A stretch of DNA of 64,000 bases. Source: Notospermus geniculatus (Eukaryota; Nemertea; Pilidiophora; Heteronemertea; Lineidae). Shown piece after piece: positions 32,084 through 43,329 of this stretch. The notes under the pieces are model-generated. The model was not told the origin of the DNA and made no database searches. It was given only the letters and a program-made list of their open reading frames with translations. The stretch lies in the NCBI GenBank assembly GCA_002633025.1, contig NMRB01002132.1, positions 4,044 through 68,043 on the forward strand. The letters are read 5' to 3'. Every line of letters begins with the position of its first letter. Within the stretch, counting starts at the first letter, position 1. Made by a program: the position numbers and the translations under genes.

Positions 32084-32395
32084 CTGCACAAACGCAATGG
32101 CAAGAAAAACAAGAGCAATCCAACTTTGCAGGTGTGTGCAAATCCCACCAAATGAAAGTTGCCTTCGTTGAAATGTTAAGAGCAGGAAGGTATGTTTGAG
32201 ACAAGATCACAGGGTCAAGGTCACATTGCGACAGGTGTGGTGTGCGACACCTTTGACTGCTCACACACCTCTCCTGAAAATATAGTCCTAAAATATGGCG
32301 TGTTGCAAAGTTATAGGCTGGAAGGTATTCGGACGGATGCACAGGGGTTTCTCTATATCCCTTCGAACGAATTTCCTTCAGGGGGATAAAAAGGT
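32084..32395 (-). repeat. Nuclear-receptor-motif repeat, reverse copy
   Basis: Reverse version of the repeat at 63490-63770, with the shared phrases ccaccaaatgaaagttgcc and aaagttataggctggaagg. Contains tcaaggtca near 32214. Confidence 0.65.
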
Positions 32396-32756
32396 GTTCC
32401 AGAACTGCAACGGAAGCCTTTGAATCTGATAGCAACTAAAACGCTTTCCAGTAGGTTGGGAAATCAAAGAGAAATGGACAATTTGCAATGTCAGGGGTGG
32501 GGAGAGTGGTCAGCCTGTTGACTTAGTCACTTCACAACCAGTGCATTTAGCATCATATTCGCGTCGTTATGTAAGTACAGTGATGGCAAAAATTATTCGA
32601 GTCACGCTTCGTATGTACCATAGATATTTCAGTTGTTTGTATCAAAATGGCAATCAATGTAATGTACAATGAAACAATTTTATTTTCCTCAGAGCAATGC
32701 ACGTTTTCCATGAGATAACCGCGTGACAAACTTTGCTACACGGTGTGATGCGATCG

Positions 32757-33078
32757 ATCAACCCGTCCTGACGTCATTGACGTCACATAAACTGATGTTG
32801 ACGTTGTGTCATGAAAACTAGACGTGTGTATTTTCTACAGGAATTGAGCAGGCAAAAACGTTGCCTTTATTGCCATCCTATCAATTCCTTTGAAAGAACA
32901 AAACAGGGAGATGAAAGAAAGTTTCATTCAACACAGGATGATGTAAGTATTACTGTCAGGCGACCAAAACGAGTGGGTTGTTTTCACGTCATATAAATAA
33001 CATTAGAAAAATGTCATTTCGGGCATATCGATCGCAGCGCCACGTCGTTATGTTAGTTCTGTAGGTACCTCATTATTA
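32757..33078. repeat. TGACGTCA-rich dispersed element, copy 2
   Basis: Starts near cctgacgtcattgacgtc and ends near gtacctcattattag. Same order of blocks as at 5500-5836 with about one base in five changed. Confidence 0.65.
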
Positions 33079-33681
33079 GAAATAATGCAACCAGACTTTG
33101 TACGGCAACATGGTAAGATTTTCAACATAAGGCATTCTAGTGCACGATGCTAAGCATGATGCCATGATAGCGTCAAATTTTTCTGTTCTGCTCTATACAC
33201 CTCATGGTGCTTCCTGTCAAAGCCAGATATCTATATCAATCTGTGTGGATTGCAGTGTGCCTTGGTCGTGTTGGTGACAAACATTACAGCGTGTTGATGC
33301 ACATCACTTCCTTTAATGGCTTCATCGATGACTAAGTCCTGTCAAAAGCTAGCAATGTGCTCAGCATCAAATTCCTTTGGGCGACATTAAATGCAATTGA
33401 CTACAAGGGAAATTTGATATTCGTTTACAAATCAGATTTATTTCATTTCATCATTTTCACACTGCAGAAATGTTCCAAACCGTTTATAAGAATCGGATTT
33501 GTTATCAGAAAAGCGCTAATATGAAAGTTACTTATGTTCGGAAGCTTACTGGTTTCTTTAATGCCTTCTTTAGCTCAGAATCTGATTCTTGACATATTCA
33601 TTCAAGACTAGAATGCCTTCCAGACTTGATTAGTGCTAATGGCAACCGATTTCCCACTAGGATTCCCAAATACTCACAAGT

Positions 33682-33965
33682 TGATAGCCAAGTGGTTATC
33701 ACGCTTGCTCAGCAAGCGGTAGGTCCCGGGTTCAAATCCAGCCCGGGCCATATGCGATTTCATTCCCGGTTCTTCACGTCCGTCGCACGGGACAGTAAGC
33801 CGTGGTGCCTTGTACATGTACCTTGTTTCTTTGCAAGGGCAAGTAAAAGACCCCATCCAATTAAAGTGAAGAACATGAGTAGCTTGAGATGGCATCTCCC
33901 GTACTTACCAGGGCCAATAATGCTGTGGCTCGGCCCTGACGGAAAAATCTAATACAAATACAAAA
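33682..33965 (+). mobile_element. tRNA-derived SINE, copy 4
   Basis: A box tagccaagtgg, B box ggttcaaatcc, body phrase tttgcaagggcaagtaaaag, tail ctaatacaaatacaaaa. Confidence 0.8.
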
Positions 33966-34022
33966 TCCCATCAGGATGGCTTTGTATCCCACTGGGATAA
34001 GGCCATCCTGATTGGATCCAGG
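33966..34022. repeat. Short hairpin next to a SINE tail
   Basis: atcaggatggctttgtatcc and ggataaggccatcctgat pair around cactg. Confidence 0.6.
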
Positions 34023-34154
34023 ATTCCAAATTAATTTTCTATTTGGCAATCCAAATACTTTGTTAATTTGCTCCAGTCATTTGTCCAAAACCAACAATAC
34101 AAAATATATCATCAGCATCACTAGACGACATGTATGTCATAATATTCACTAGTG

Positions 34155-34563
34155 AGGTTCTGCAAGCTTACGTTTTACATTTACGATTACAATTTGAAAA
34201 CATCATGACGTCGGCTCTGCGGGACGTTTTTACGTGCAAATCGCTTGCTACACGTAAGAAACTTACGATTTAATCAAAGCCAAATATTTCATTTTTGTAA
34301 TCAAAAAAATCGCCTGCAATTTAACACATTGATAAATGGGTATATTTCGCAGTTGCAGCAAAAATGACAAGAAGAATGCTTGGCACATCTGGCCTGGAGC
34401 GCTTGCCAAACATGGGATACATTGACCCTCTTTTCACCTGCCATGGGAAATTTCAAGTCAAATGATGATGCCATCGCGTCATGTTCTTTCTTGAAAAAAG
34501 GCGTGACGTCATGACGTCGTCAAATCGTAATCGTAAATGTAAAACGTAAGCATGCAGAAACTC
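34155..34563. mobile_element. MITE, about 409 bp, CTTACGTTTTACATTTACG ends
   Basis: Left gttctgcaagcttacgtttt and right acgtaagcatgcagaaac pair over more than 35 bp including acatttacgattac. TGACGTCA-type sites lie just inside both arms. Confidence 0.75.
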
Positions 34564-35119
34564 CCTATTAATGTTCATTTGCAGTCATTCCTATATTAAA
34601 TATTTTGTGAAGGTACACGGACCGGATGACAAGTGATGCTCTTCCTCTGTAACCACCAATGGAAATCTTCCATTTATCGACCATAAATTCCCTTATTGCT
34701 CCAGAATGACCAATAAAATTGCTAACGCTGTAATCGAGGTCATAAATCACTCTGTCAAAATTAGCAATGGGGACTATTTCCACGAGTTTATTCAATCAAT
34801 TCAAATTTGGCGTTTACCAACTTCTGTACAGAATGTGTAGATGATGTCAGAGGATTCGTTTAGGATGTTTGGAAGTTGGTCATAAGCACATAATATTCTT
34901 TTACTTCATGCCAGGTCAACCATACCAAGTTCTCCTGTACATTTTTATCTAGGAATATGTACATAATGTAGTCATAAAGGGATCAAACCAACTTTTGTAC
35001 AGTTGCACATGGAACACTATGGTGCTGAAGGTTTGTTATCCTCAGAAATGGAAATGAAGGCATCAAGTTGACAGATTCATGTACCCCACCACCATAAAAG
35101 TTGAAGGTCCTGCCAATTA

Positions 35120-35300
35120 CGTAAAGCCAAAATTCAGGCAGTGAGAGACATCTGGTGGCAACACATGAAATGTATCCCTCAGTTATTATCCCACCGAACG
35201 TAAGTTCGGTAGGGATATAGAGAAACCCCTGTGTGTCCGTCAGATGGATCATGCAGGTATTATTGAGAAGGAGCGAACACTGACCCCACATCAAACAGTA
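35120..35300 (-). repeat. Fragment of the CTCF/nuclear-receptor-motif repeat
   Basis: Carries the small palindrome accgaacgtaagttcggt at 35200 and the cacaggggtttctctatatc phrase (reversed) shared with 32340. Confidence 0.5.
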
Positions 35301-35984
35301 CAATCATCGTTCCGCTGTTTGCTAAAGTGATTAGGGGGACAATAGGCTAATAACGCCGCACGATGGTCGGAAAAAGCCGATCTAATCTTCGGTAATTTCC
35401 GTGTGCAGTCAGCACTTCCCTTGTACAATGGTCAGAGTCCAAACAATAGAAGGGAACAATGGCAGTGGACGTTGCCTACGCACGAAAACTGAAAAATTCA
35501 TCGTTTTCATCGCGTCAAAAACAGCACCTCGCAGCATCTCGCACTGAAACGACCACCCGTATATGTTACCTGAACTAATCATCTTTTAAACTATCATAAC
35601 GCAATCCTCTTCAAACTTTTCAGATGCGAAGAATCTCATTATCATTATCATTATCATGTTTACCTTAAAACGTAGATATCTTTATTGGAAATTGGTCTTT
35701 TTCGATGATTTTTTCACTAAAATACAGCGGAGAGTTTACCAAATTGAGTTGTCTTCGAAATAGCCGGTTATCTTATTCCCAACGTGGAGAAAAACGCAAG
35801 AATATGATTGGGTCGACGCGATATCAATTATAGATGGCGCTGCACTTTGAGAGTTGTGCGGAATTCATGATTGCCTTCAAGGAGCTCAGCGTGCGTACCG
35901 GACAATAGGCGGGAACAAAGGCAAACAATGGGGGCGTGGAATTGTGGTCACAGCGATTAGGGCCGTGCTCGCTCCTTCTCAATA

Positions 35985-36905
35985 TTACCTCCATGGATGG
36001 ATTTAGTATTTCACTGTGTCAGTCCGTCCGGGCCTATAACTTCGCAACAAACCGAGATTTTGAGTTAGTATTTTCAGTCAAGGTGTGTGAGCAGTCACAG
36101 GTGTGTTGCATGAAAGAATCGGCCAAATTTGATTATCCACTTTGCCACCAGGGGGCGAAAAGCAAAAACACAAAAACTGCTATTGTGCCTTTAATACTGA
36201 ACGGAATGTCATCTAATTTTTATGGTAGGCTAATCTAGCAAGAGTACATATCTTACGATTTTTAACTTTAATTGATTTTTCAGCCCTGTAGGGGGCGCTT
36301 TGTCAAAGCCACAAAAGTTCCCTTCCGCTCTGTAACTTCTGAACAACTGAAGATTTTGGTTTCATATTTGGTGGGAGGGTGTATCATGGGCTAATGGTGT
36401 GTCGCGCAAAAGAATCGACCGAATCCGTTTTTCCACTTTGCCACCAGGGGCGAACAGCTAAAACACAAAAACTGCTATTGTGCCTTTAATACTGAACGGA
36501 ATTTCATCCAATTTTTATGGTAGGCTAATCTAGCAAGGGTACAAAATATACCTTACGATTTTTAACTTTAATTGACTTTTCAGCCCTGTAGGGGGCGCGT
36601 TGTGAAAACCACAAAAGTTCCCTTCCGCTCTGTAACTTCTGAACAACTGAAGATTTTGGTTTCATATTTGGTGGGAGGGTGTATCATGGGCTAATAGTGT
36701 GTCATGTGAAAGAATCACGCAAATTCTCCACTTTGCCACCAGGGGGCCAAAAGCTGAAACACAAAAACTGTGTTTTAAAATATATCGAATATCAAATATC
36801 CCTTCCACCTCGCAACAACATTTCAATGAAGACAACTTTCGTTCGGTGGGATTTGCACACGCTTTGCGTTGCACTTGTTTCACAGTTCGCAGTTAAACCT
36901 TTATG
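35985..36905 (+). repeat. Tandem array, 295-bp unit with CCACCAGGGGGC
   Basis: Three unit positions are marked by gccaccagggg at 36144, 36440 and 36735 (296 and 295 bp apart). The units share ttcccttccgctctgtaac, ggtttcatatttggtggg and a second motif, cctgtagggggcgc, at 36284 and 36582. It ends with aacatttcaatgaagac, shared with 63700. Confidence 0.85.
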
Positions 36906-36984
36906 TTTGATTCCTTTATAGTCAGTATAATTCCTCAGATCCAACATAGAGCAGAAAAAAAGACACAAAAAAAGATAGTAAACA

Positions 36985-37145
36985 AAAGTCGTCTACGAAT
37001 TTCGCAAAGTTTTGACCCCAACTGGGGTCTTCCTCAGGCACTTTTCTAGTAGAGAAAGTGCCTGAAAGTGCCTTTCTCTACTACGAAGTGCCTGAGGAAG
37101 ACCCCGGTTGGGTCGAAAATTTGCGAAATTCAGAGACGACTTTAT
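36985..37145. mobile_element. MITE, about 160 bp
   Basis: Left aaaagtcgtctacgaatttc and right gaaattcagagacgacttt pair, as do inner arms ggggtcttcctcaggcac / gtgcctgaggaagacccc. The arms fill nearly the whole element. Confidence 0.75.
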
Positions 37146-37447
37146 GTTTGATTCCTTTGTGATGTAGTGCACCAAACAACCACTGTTGCAATTCCATGCT
37201 TGGCTTTCATGAGATTTTTACTCCTTGTGCAATCTGTGACTGTGTGAAGCAGATTGGTGCCATCTGTCATTCACAAGTTTTTATTACAATTTGATTACAC
37301 AACTAAATGTTATTGGACATATGTTTATCAGATGGTCAGTGTAGCTAATTTACTGTAATGCTTTATTTACGACAGGTTTATTGTCACAGCCTATTTGGGT
37401 GTGATCCAAATAAGCAGGGTCGGATCCAGGGTTGACAGAAAGGGGGG

Positions 37448-37763
37448 ACAGACGAATAGATATATGACACAGTCTTATTAAAGGAGCTCGACGTCCAAGT
37501 TGTAAACAAACTGGTTTGTTTACAAACAGTGGCCAGCGAACTAGTTTTATTCCTTCGTGAAGGTGGCAGCACCAGTAGCGCCCCGTGATCGTTAGACTGG
37601 TGCCCGGTCCAATGCAACTCACTCACGATATTCACGTCAGTACATATCACCGACAATAGGTGGCAGCACCGCACGCGTCGCGTAGATAGAGAACCAGTGA
37701 GTGAGTGTTTACAACTTGGATGTCCAGCTCCTTTAAGACTGTGTCATATATCTATTCGTCTGT
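37448..37763. mobile_element. Outer inverted repeat around a TTAA element
   Basis: acagacgaatagatatatga and its complement tcatatatctattcgtctgt flank the TTAA element at 37478-37736 on both sides, with about 27-30 bp pairing. It is a second, independent inverted repeat outside the inner element. Confidence 0.8.
37478..37736. mobile_element. TTAA-flanked MITE (AGGAGC ends), copy 1
   Basis: Bounded by TTAA on both sides, with ends aaggagctcgacgtccaag and ggatgtccagctcctt. The interior has gtttgtttacaaac and two GGTGGCAGCACC phrases. TTAA duplication is the hallmark of piggyBac-type transposition. Inverted second copy at 61208-61456. Confidence 0.8.
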
Positions 37764-38071
37764 GCACGCCTAGCTCAGATACTAGCCGATAGATTTACTT
37801 AATAAATAGACAGGCCCAATCCTCTCGGGAATAATGATCTTCTTTGCTTGAAGTAATTCATATCATAATGCTCACTGAAATTTACAATAGTCACTCTCTA
37901 AATGAAATTAGTATCATACAGTCACGATTCCCAGCCTCATGATTCTCTACAAAGCAGTATTTCACAACTCCGTCCAACTTAATCTCCAAGATAGAACTAT
38001 TAGTTGATTGAGTCTTAGTCGCATCGTTACGGGTAATTGCGTCATTGCTTCCTTGAAGGTAGACGAAATGT

Positions 38072-38597
38072 CCAGCAAAAGCAGACGCTTGTTGCAAAAG
38101 TGATCATCATTGGTCATCAGTTTACTCAACTATTCAGTGTTATATATAGGCCATTTTAGAGTGGCGCCGTGCCATGCCCCCAAAAGGGGGCACCATTGTG
38201 CCCTTTTTAACCCCCTAGGGTGCCATGCCCCTTTAAATTTTTTTTTTTTTTTAGGTTTTTAGTAGCCCCAGACCCTTTGCCATCACATGGTACCTTTTGA
38301 TCATATCACCTTAGAAACTGGCTTAAATTGGCTGTTGACTGGAGTTATAGAGACCTTTTAACTTTTTAGCTTTTCAAATTCCATTAGAAGAAATGTCCTT
38401 TTCTTGGTTGAAGTGCCCTTTTCACAAAGTTTGCACCATGCCCTTCTGAAATCCTAGATATAACACTGGACTATTATCACCCTGTCCACTTAATTATTGT
38501 AAACCTGTGTCAATTACAATGTATGTACATTTCAGCTGTTGTGCTGCAAGGTCGTTAACCCGTTCCTCGGATTGCGACAAGCGTCTGCTTTTGCTGG
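38072..38597. mobile_element. CCAGCAAAAGCAGACGC MITE, copy 1, interrupted
   Basis: Left tccagcaaaagcagacgctt and right aagcgtctgcttttgctgg are complements. The middle is split by 38135-38468. Without the insert the element would be about 190 bp. Confidence 0.75.
38135..38468. mobile_element. CAGTGTTATATATAGG element nested in a MITE
   Basis: Left cagtgttatatatagg and right cctagatataacactg; flanked by actatt / gactatt, a target duplication of about 6-8 bp. The interior has GCCATGCCCC and TGCCCTTTT phrases. Confidence 0.7.
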
Positions 38598-38738
38598 AGC
38601 GGCTCACATTTTTGCCCCATCATTTGGAATTTTAACTCTTTCGATGTACTGTACATGTGTATCCATTTATTTGGTGCAAAACAATCACTGTGAGTGCCAT
38701 CGTGCAACTACTTTTCAAATGGTGGGTTCTCGTAAAAT

Positions 38739-38925
38739 GTGTGGTGGTCTAGAAAAACCCGTCGGATGTCGCTGCATGATCAACCCGGGCTGTCAGATTG
38801 TGTGTGCATTGATCTGCTGCTGTTAACCTGTTACTGTTATTGAAATGTGCGGGTTCACCGAGGCCATTAACACTTTCATCAAACGCGACATCCGACGGGT
38901 TTTCCTGCATATTTTTGCCCCACAA
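38739..38925. mobile_element. GGCGGTCTAGGAAAACC MITE, third copy
   Basis: Left end tgtgtggtggtctagaaaaa and a right part cgacatccgacgggttttcc match the family. The last bases of the right end are degraded. Confidence 0.7.
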
Positions 38926-39759
38926 ATGTGTACTGTAATAAAACCAGCATCTATATCTATATAAATTCTGGAATTCGGCTCAGAGTCACACTTAGAAGCT
39001 TTGTTTTGCCTCGAAATTCGGCATGGTAATAGAGGATACCATATCCTGATGCAACGGGTGGTTTAATTTGTGAAGAGAACTTTGTTGTGGTTGCAATTTT
39101 ACTTTTTTTAGCAGTGTTGTTTGATTGCTTTCTAAATTCTCCCTACTGCACAGCCAGATTGGGTGCATCAATTCCAGCCGTGCCGTGCCATGCATTCCAA
39201 CCTCGGCCAAACTCTTATCGCCGATTGCCAGGGATACTTGCTAGTAATGAACATGATTCAGTGATTTCTATGCCTGAATTAAAGAGTCCATATTACCAAC
39301 TTTATTTGCGATGTTTTATCAAAGAATAATCCAATGACTGCTTCATCACCAGAATTTCCACCGGATCGAATTTGCCTCGAATGGCTCCCGTTTATCAGTG
39401 ACTTAACAACGCAAAGTAAATTGGCAAATTAAATTAAATGGCGATGTCGAAATAAGAATCATGTCTTGTTGTCCCACGGTCATGACTGTCTCTCTGGGAT
39501 ATCTCTCGCTGCTTTGAGAATAAATCTTTGAATGATTTCGTTTTGTGTGTTTCTTGAAGGTATAATCATAATTATGCTATAACTATTGGTCTCTAACGAA
39601 GCAAGTAATTAGCATTTAGAGATACTCCCCATGGGATGTGAAGTCAGATTCATTGGTGGAATATTGTTTGCTAAGAGTCTGGTGTAATCTAATAACTCAG
39701 TTGGCAGTGGAGCTAGTCATACGTGTACATGTGTGTATATTGAATGGCATCCTTCAGTC

Positions 39760-40770
39760 GGTTGGTGGCACGTTTTGTAACCGCTGGGGCTATTGAACTG
39801 AAACTTGGTAGATATCTATACTATAATGGACGGTAGCCATGTTGGATTTTGTTATCAACCTGTGTTGACCTAATATCTGCTATACCTTGCTATGTAGTAA
39901 GTGTACACAGTTAGGGTGGACCGGACTCTCTGCCCTATCTCCTCCTTAGTTAGGGCTTGAAGCCTACAAAGAGCGGCCTATGTGTACAGTACAATATGAG
40001 GAGATTGTATTAAGGAATTTTGGTTTTAAAAGAAGTGCTGGTTTGTATGAAAAAGAGAGAAAATCACATGTGTGGTGACCTGCGCTGCCATCTACAAGAA
40101 TGGCAGTGACCTACTACCACACGGTGGGATGCATGTGAACCTAGCTATCATGAATCTGGGTCACCTTGGCATTAGCCTGGAGATAAGGCTGATTGTGTAA
40201 TAAACCAGATGTGATGCTGCTGTTTAGAAAGTCAAAACTCCTCACTGCTCATGGATTTGACGGTTAACGATTAATAAATTAATAAACTACCGGTACCCCT
40301 TTCCAAATAAACTCATCAATAAAGCAACAGACCCTCTACCACAGAATATTCTAGACAAACTCCCTCCCTCAAAATGTGCTCGCCACGGGTGAATATGCTA
40401 GTATGCCCCAATGTCAGATGACCTATGGCACCAAGTTTCGGTCTGATACGACTCTTGGCTTGCCACCAGGTGGCATTAACTCCTGAACTAATGACTTTCT
40501 CTCCAAATTTTTATCATAGATGTATCTGATGAGGATTATATGACATATGTAATGGGTTTGTGATTTGACCTACTTTTCAAGGCCACCAGGTGGCCAAAAC
40601 CGAAACTCAGAGTCCAGTAATTCCTAAACTAATGTCTGGATTGGCTCCAAATTTTCATCATCAGTGCATCTAATGAGGATACATGAAAGATGTAACTGGT
40701 TTTTGATTTGACCTACTTTTCAAGGCCACGGAGGTCAAAGTTCAAAACTTTTGTCATTTGGTGGCACGTT
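39760..40770 (+). repeat. Diverged CCACCAGGTGGC repeat units
   Basis: gccaccaggtggc occurs at 40462 and 40582, 120 bp apart, with shared phrases (ctccaaatttt, catc.gatg.atct.atgaggat, tttgacctacttttcaaggcc). The reverse of the same repeat is at 62310-62705. Confidence 0.7.
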
Positions 40771-41117
40771 TCGTGGCGTATGTGACCTGATGTCTTCTAA
40801 CTGGGTGTGGTCATGTGTTTAGGTACATGTACCCTCTGTGTACAGCAAGTTTTCGTCCTATTTGACTGCAAGTATATGGTTACAGGTGGTCATCTTGTAA
40901 CGGACTTTGTCACATATCTCATTAGTAAATTACTCCAAGCGAGAGTTGACCTTGAAATTTTGACCATAATCATATTACCCTGGAACTCATGGCTTGCCCT
41001 GGAACATTTCGATCTAACATTTGTAATTTGTTCTTCTGGTACATTCACCCAGGTGAGCACATGGTCTATGTACTATTTCATTTGTCACATAAATAGTTTT
41101 TTCTTTTCTCTTTCCAG

Positions 41118-41153
41118 GTAAGGGTGAAGGCCTGTACTGAAAATTTACCCACA
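41118..41153 (+). CDS. Possible 36-nt microexon
   Basis: A long pyrimidine tract (ttcttttctctttccag) precedes 36 bases reading VRVKACTENLPT and ending at a gtgagt donor. The splice signals at both sides are among the best in the right half of the window and the length is a multiple of three. It is too short to identify. Confidence 0.15.
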
Positions 41154-41217
41154 GTGAGTATTTTCAATCCCCAAGAAAACTGGTAGGAGCTGACATTAAA
41201 TTTTGAATGCCTTACAC

Positions 41218-41423
41218 AATTGTGACCCAGCACGACAAAATGAGTCGGAATGCGCACAGAAGAAGACCCAACATGTCCAAGGTGACACCAACGGTTCGCT
41301 GATTTCAGGATTGTATGCCCATTGTGAAATTTGACTGTCGATTTCTGTAACTGTTGTCTGGTGTCGTCTTCGGTCTTCTTCTGTGCGACTTCCGACTCGT
41401 TTTGTTGTGCCGTGTCACAATTG
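41218..41423. mobile_element. TGTGACCCAGCACGACAAAA MITE, about 206 bp
   Basis: Left attgtgacccagcacgaca and right tgttgtgccgtgtcacaatt pair over about 45 bp including gagtcggaatgcgcacag. The arms resemble those of the element at 21810-22014. Confidence 0.72.
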
Positions 41424-41508
41424 GTTCATGGACGCGTCACTTGAGACAGAAAGATTGCCCCGCTGATTTTTGGCTCAGTTGTGGTGAGCGAGTCAATACA
41501 GTACCAAA

Positions 41509-41875
41509 TGTATGGCGGTTTAGGAAAACCCGTCGGAAGTCGCTGAATGATCAACAAGGGCTGTCGGATTGCCTGTGCATTGATCTGCTACTGTTTCCCT
41601 GTTACGTCAGGGGGCGGATCCAGGATTTCGGGAAAGAGGGGGCGCACTGTCCTAGAAACATTGAAATCTGCGGTGAATTTCAATGATTTGCTCCAAATTT
41701 CACAATTTCACACTCGATTTTACATATTTGTTGGGCGAAAGGGGGCGTGCGCCGCCCTCCTTGGATCCGCGCCGGTATGAAGTGCATTTCAGCTATTGAA
41801 ATGTGCGAGTTCAGCAAAGCCATTAACCCTTTCCTCAAATGCGACATCTGACAGATTTTCCTAGACCGCCTCACA
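41509..41875. mobile_element. GGCGGTCTAGGAAAACC MITE with nested hAT-like insert
   Basis: Both ends of the family are present (tatggcggtttaggaaaac and ttttcctagaccgcctca), but the centre is split by a 167-bp insert at 41608-41774. Removing the insert restores the order seen at 7652-7847. Confidence 0.75.
41608..41774. mobile_element. hAT-like MITE (GGCGGATCCAGG ends)
   Basis: Left end cagggggcggatccagg, right end ttggatccgcgccgg. An internal part (acattgaaatctg and aatttcaatgatttg) also occurs, reversed, at 50520-50560. CAGNGGCGGATCC-type ends are typical of many animal hAT MITEs. Confidence 0.7.
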
Positions 41876-41879
41876 AATG

Positions 41880-42114
41880 TAAACCAAGCTGGTATCACTG
41901 TGCCGATGTACAATGTACAACAAACAAAACAAACGATGACATTTAGTGGTATCCTGGGAAGATAAATTGCTCTTGGCTTAACAGTGCAACAACCTGGCCT
42001 TGTTGGCAACAACCTCCATTGCGGAGTATAGTCACCACGTTTAGGTCGTGCCGCTGACTCATCGACGATATCGTCTTGATCGTCATCTTCTTCAGGCAAT
42101 TCAGGGTGCCACAT
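41880..42114 (-). CDS. Orphan open segment with acidic start and hydrophobic stretch
   Basis: On the minus strand an ATG at 42114 opens a frame that starts MWHPELPEEDDDQDDIVDES, then a basic/Pro part, then a hydrophobic stretch around VIVCFVCCTLYIGTVIP. The remaining part of the 144-codon frame is an inverted-repeat element and is not coding evidence. The acidic-to-hydrophobic order could be a gene fragment, for example from a transposon or membrane protein. I recognise no family and call it only as a candidate. Confidence 0.18.
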
Positions 42115-42247
42115 TCCTTTTTTTCTCCAGTGGAAAAACTGAGGAGCCCGGTTCGAAATCTGATCTTTTCTGGTCAGCAGTTTTCTTTAATGCATCCCCA
42201 TGTCCTATAGTGCTTTTGCTATGTAGAGGGTGATGCAGGCCTGCCAA

Positions 42248-42731
42248 TAGGAGCTGTCAGCGAGTTGACCACTATAGTACGTTTGAGTCATCTGGAGCTC
42301 GATGGGCGTATGTCAATCAAACCCTTAGTAACCAGACCACAATGAACTTATGGTTTACTCTAAACGGTCCAACGCACATTGTTTTCTAACCAGCTGAACC
42401 TTGGTTTGAAATTGAACATACAACTAGACCTTGATTTGAAATTGAACACAGGCACAGGCATGGGATTGGCTGGAAGTGTCCTGTCAATAAAACGCATGTC
42501 AATAGCCAGACTTCACCAACAATACCAAGGTCTGCCTGACAACCGAAGGTCCGCCCATCGAGCTCCAGATGACTTAAATTTACTATAGGTGTCACGACGG
42601 CCCAATTCAATGCATCTAGCAGACCCAGTCATTATTGATCGAGCAGCAATCACGTAGATTTTCCTGTACATTGGTCCGCTAAGACTTTGCTGCCATCTGT
42701 TGGCAATATGCGCGGCTGACTGCTCCTATTA
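42248..42731. mobile_element. AATAGGAGC MITE, about 484 bp
   Basis: Outer ends aataggagctgtcagcg and gcggctgactgctcctatt pair, and inner arms gagtcatctggagctcgatg / catcgagctccagatgac pair as well. Two AACCTTG.TTTGAAATTGAAC phrases repeat in the middle. Confidence 0.7.
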
Positions 42732-43093
42732 AGTCAACACTGATCAAGATTACTGGCCTCTGTGGGGCCAGGGTCTGTCACCCCTGTGGGCGAGTTCTTG
42801 TGGGAAACCCCTGTGGGGTGTAGAGGGTAGGGCTGGGATGCCTGACCCAGAGTTAGAGGGCTTGTCATCGATATAATACAACAGGGTATCCTCTGCATCT
42901 CTAGTATCGATTATGTAGTCAATCCAAGTAAGCTTACAATGTAATCCAAACAAGAACAAAGATATGAGAGCATGGCCACAAAGCCAGAAAAGTGACCAAC
43001 TAAGCACGCTGACCATGCAGTGGCAGATTTAGGGGGCGCAGCCAGCGCGTGGAGGCGGAGGTGAGCGCGGGTAGAAAAAATCGATCCAACGTA

Positions 43094-43328
43094 TACTGTA
43101 AAGCAAGATAATTTCGCAGCTGGAAATTTTCGCGAATCAAGAATTATAGACATATTCGCCGCAGGATATTTTCGCGAGTCTCTTCCATTTTTTTCATTTT
43201 TTTTCTTCACGGGACCGTATTTATCACTTGCGTGTACTCATATTCGCGACAGGAAATTTTCGCGACGCATACACTCTCGCGAAATTTGCGAAAATTTCCT
43301 GCACGCGAAATTTTCCTGCTTTACAGTA
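43094..43328. mobile_element. TACTGTAAAGCA MITE, copy 2
   Basis: Same ends and TTCGCG-rich interior as 16324-16555, 235 bp, few substitutions. Confidence 0.85.
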
Positions 43329-43329
43329 T

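Noticed and set aside
40990-41052. GTFTQ next to a gtgagc site, resembling the GTFTW end of CSPP1
   Set aside because: Only four residues agree, the surrounding frame has no CSPP1 character, and the sequence does not stop after it.
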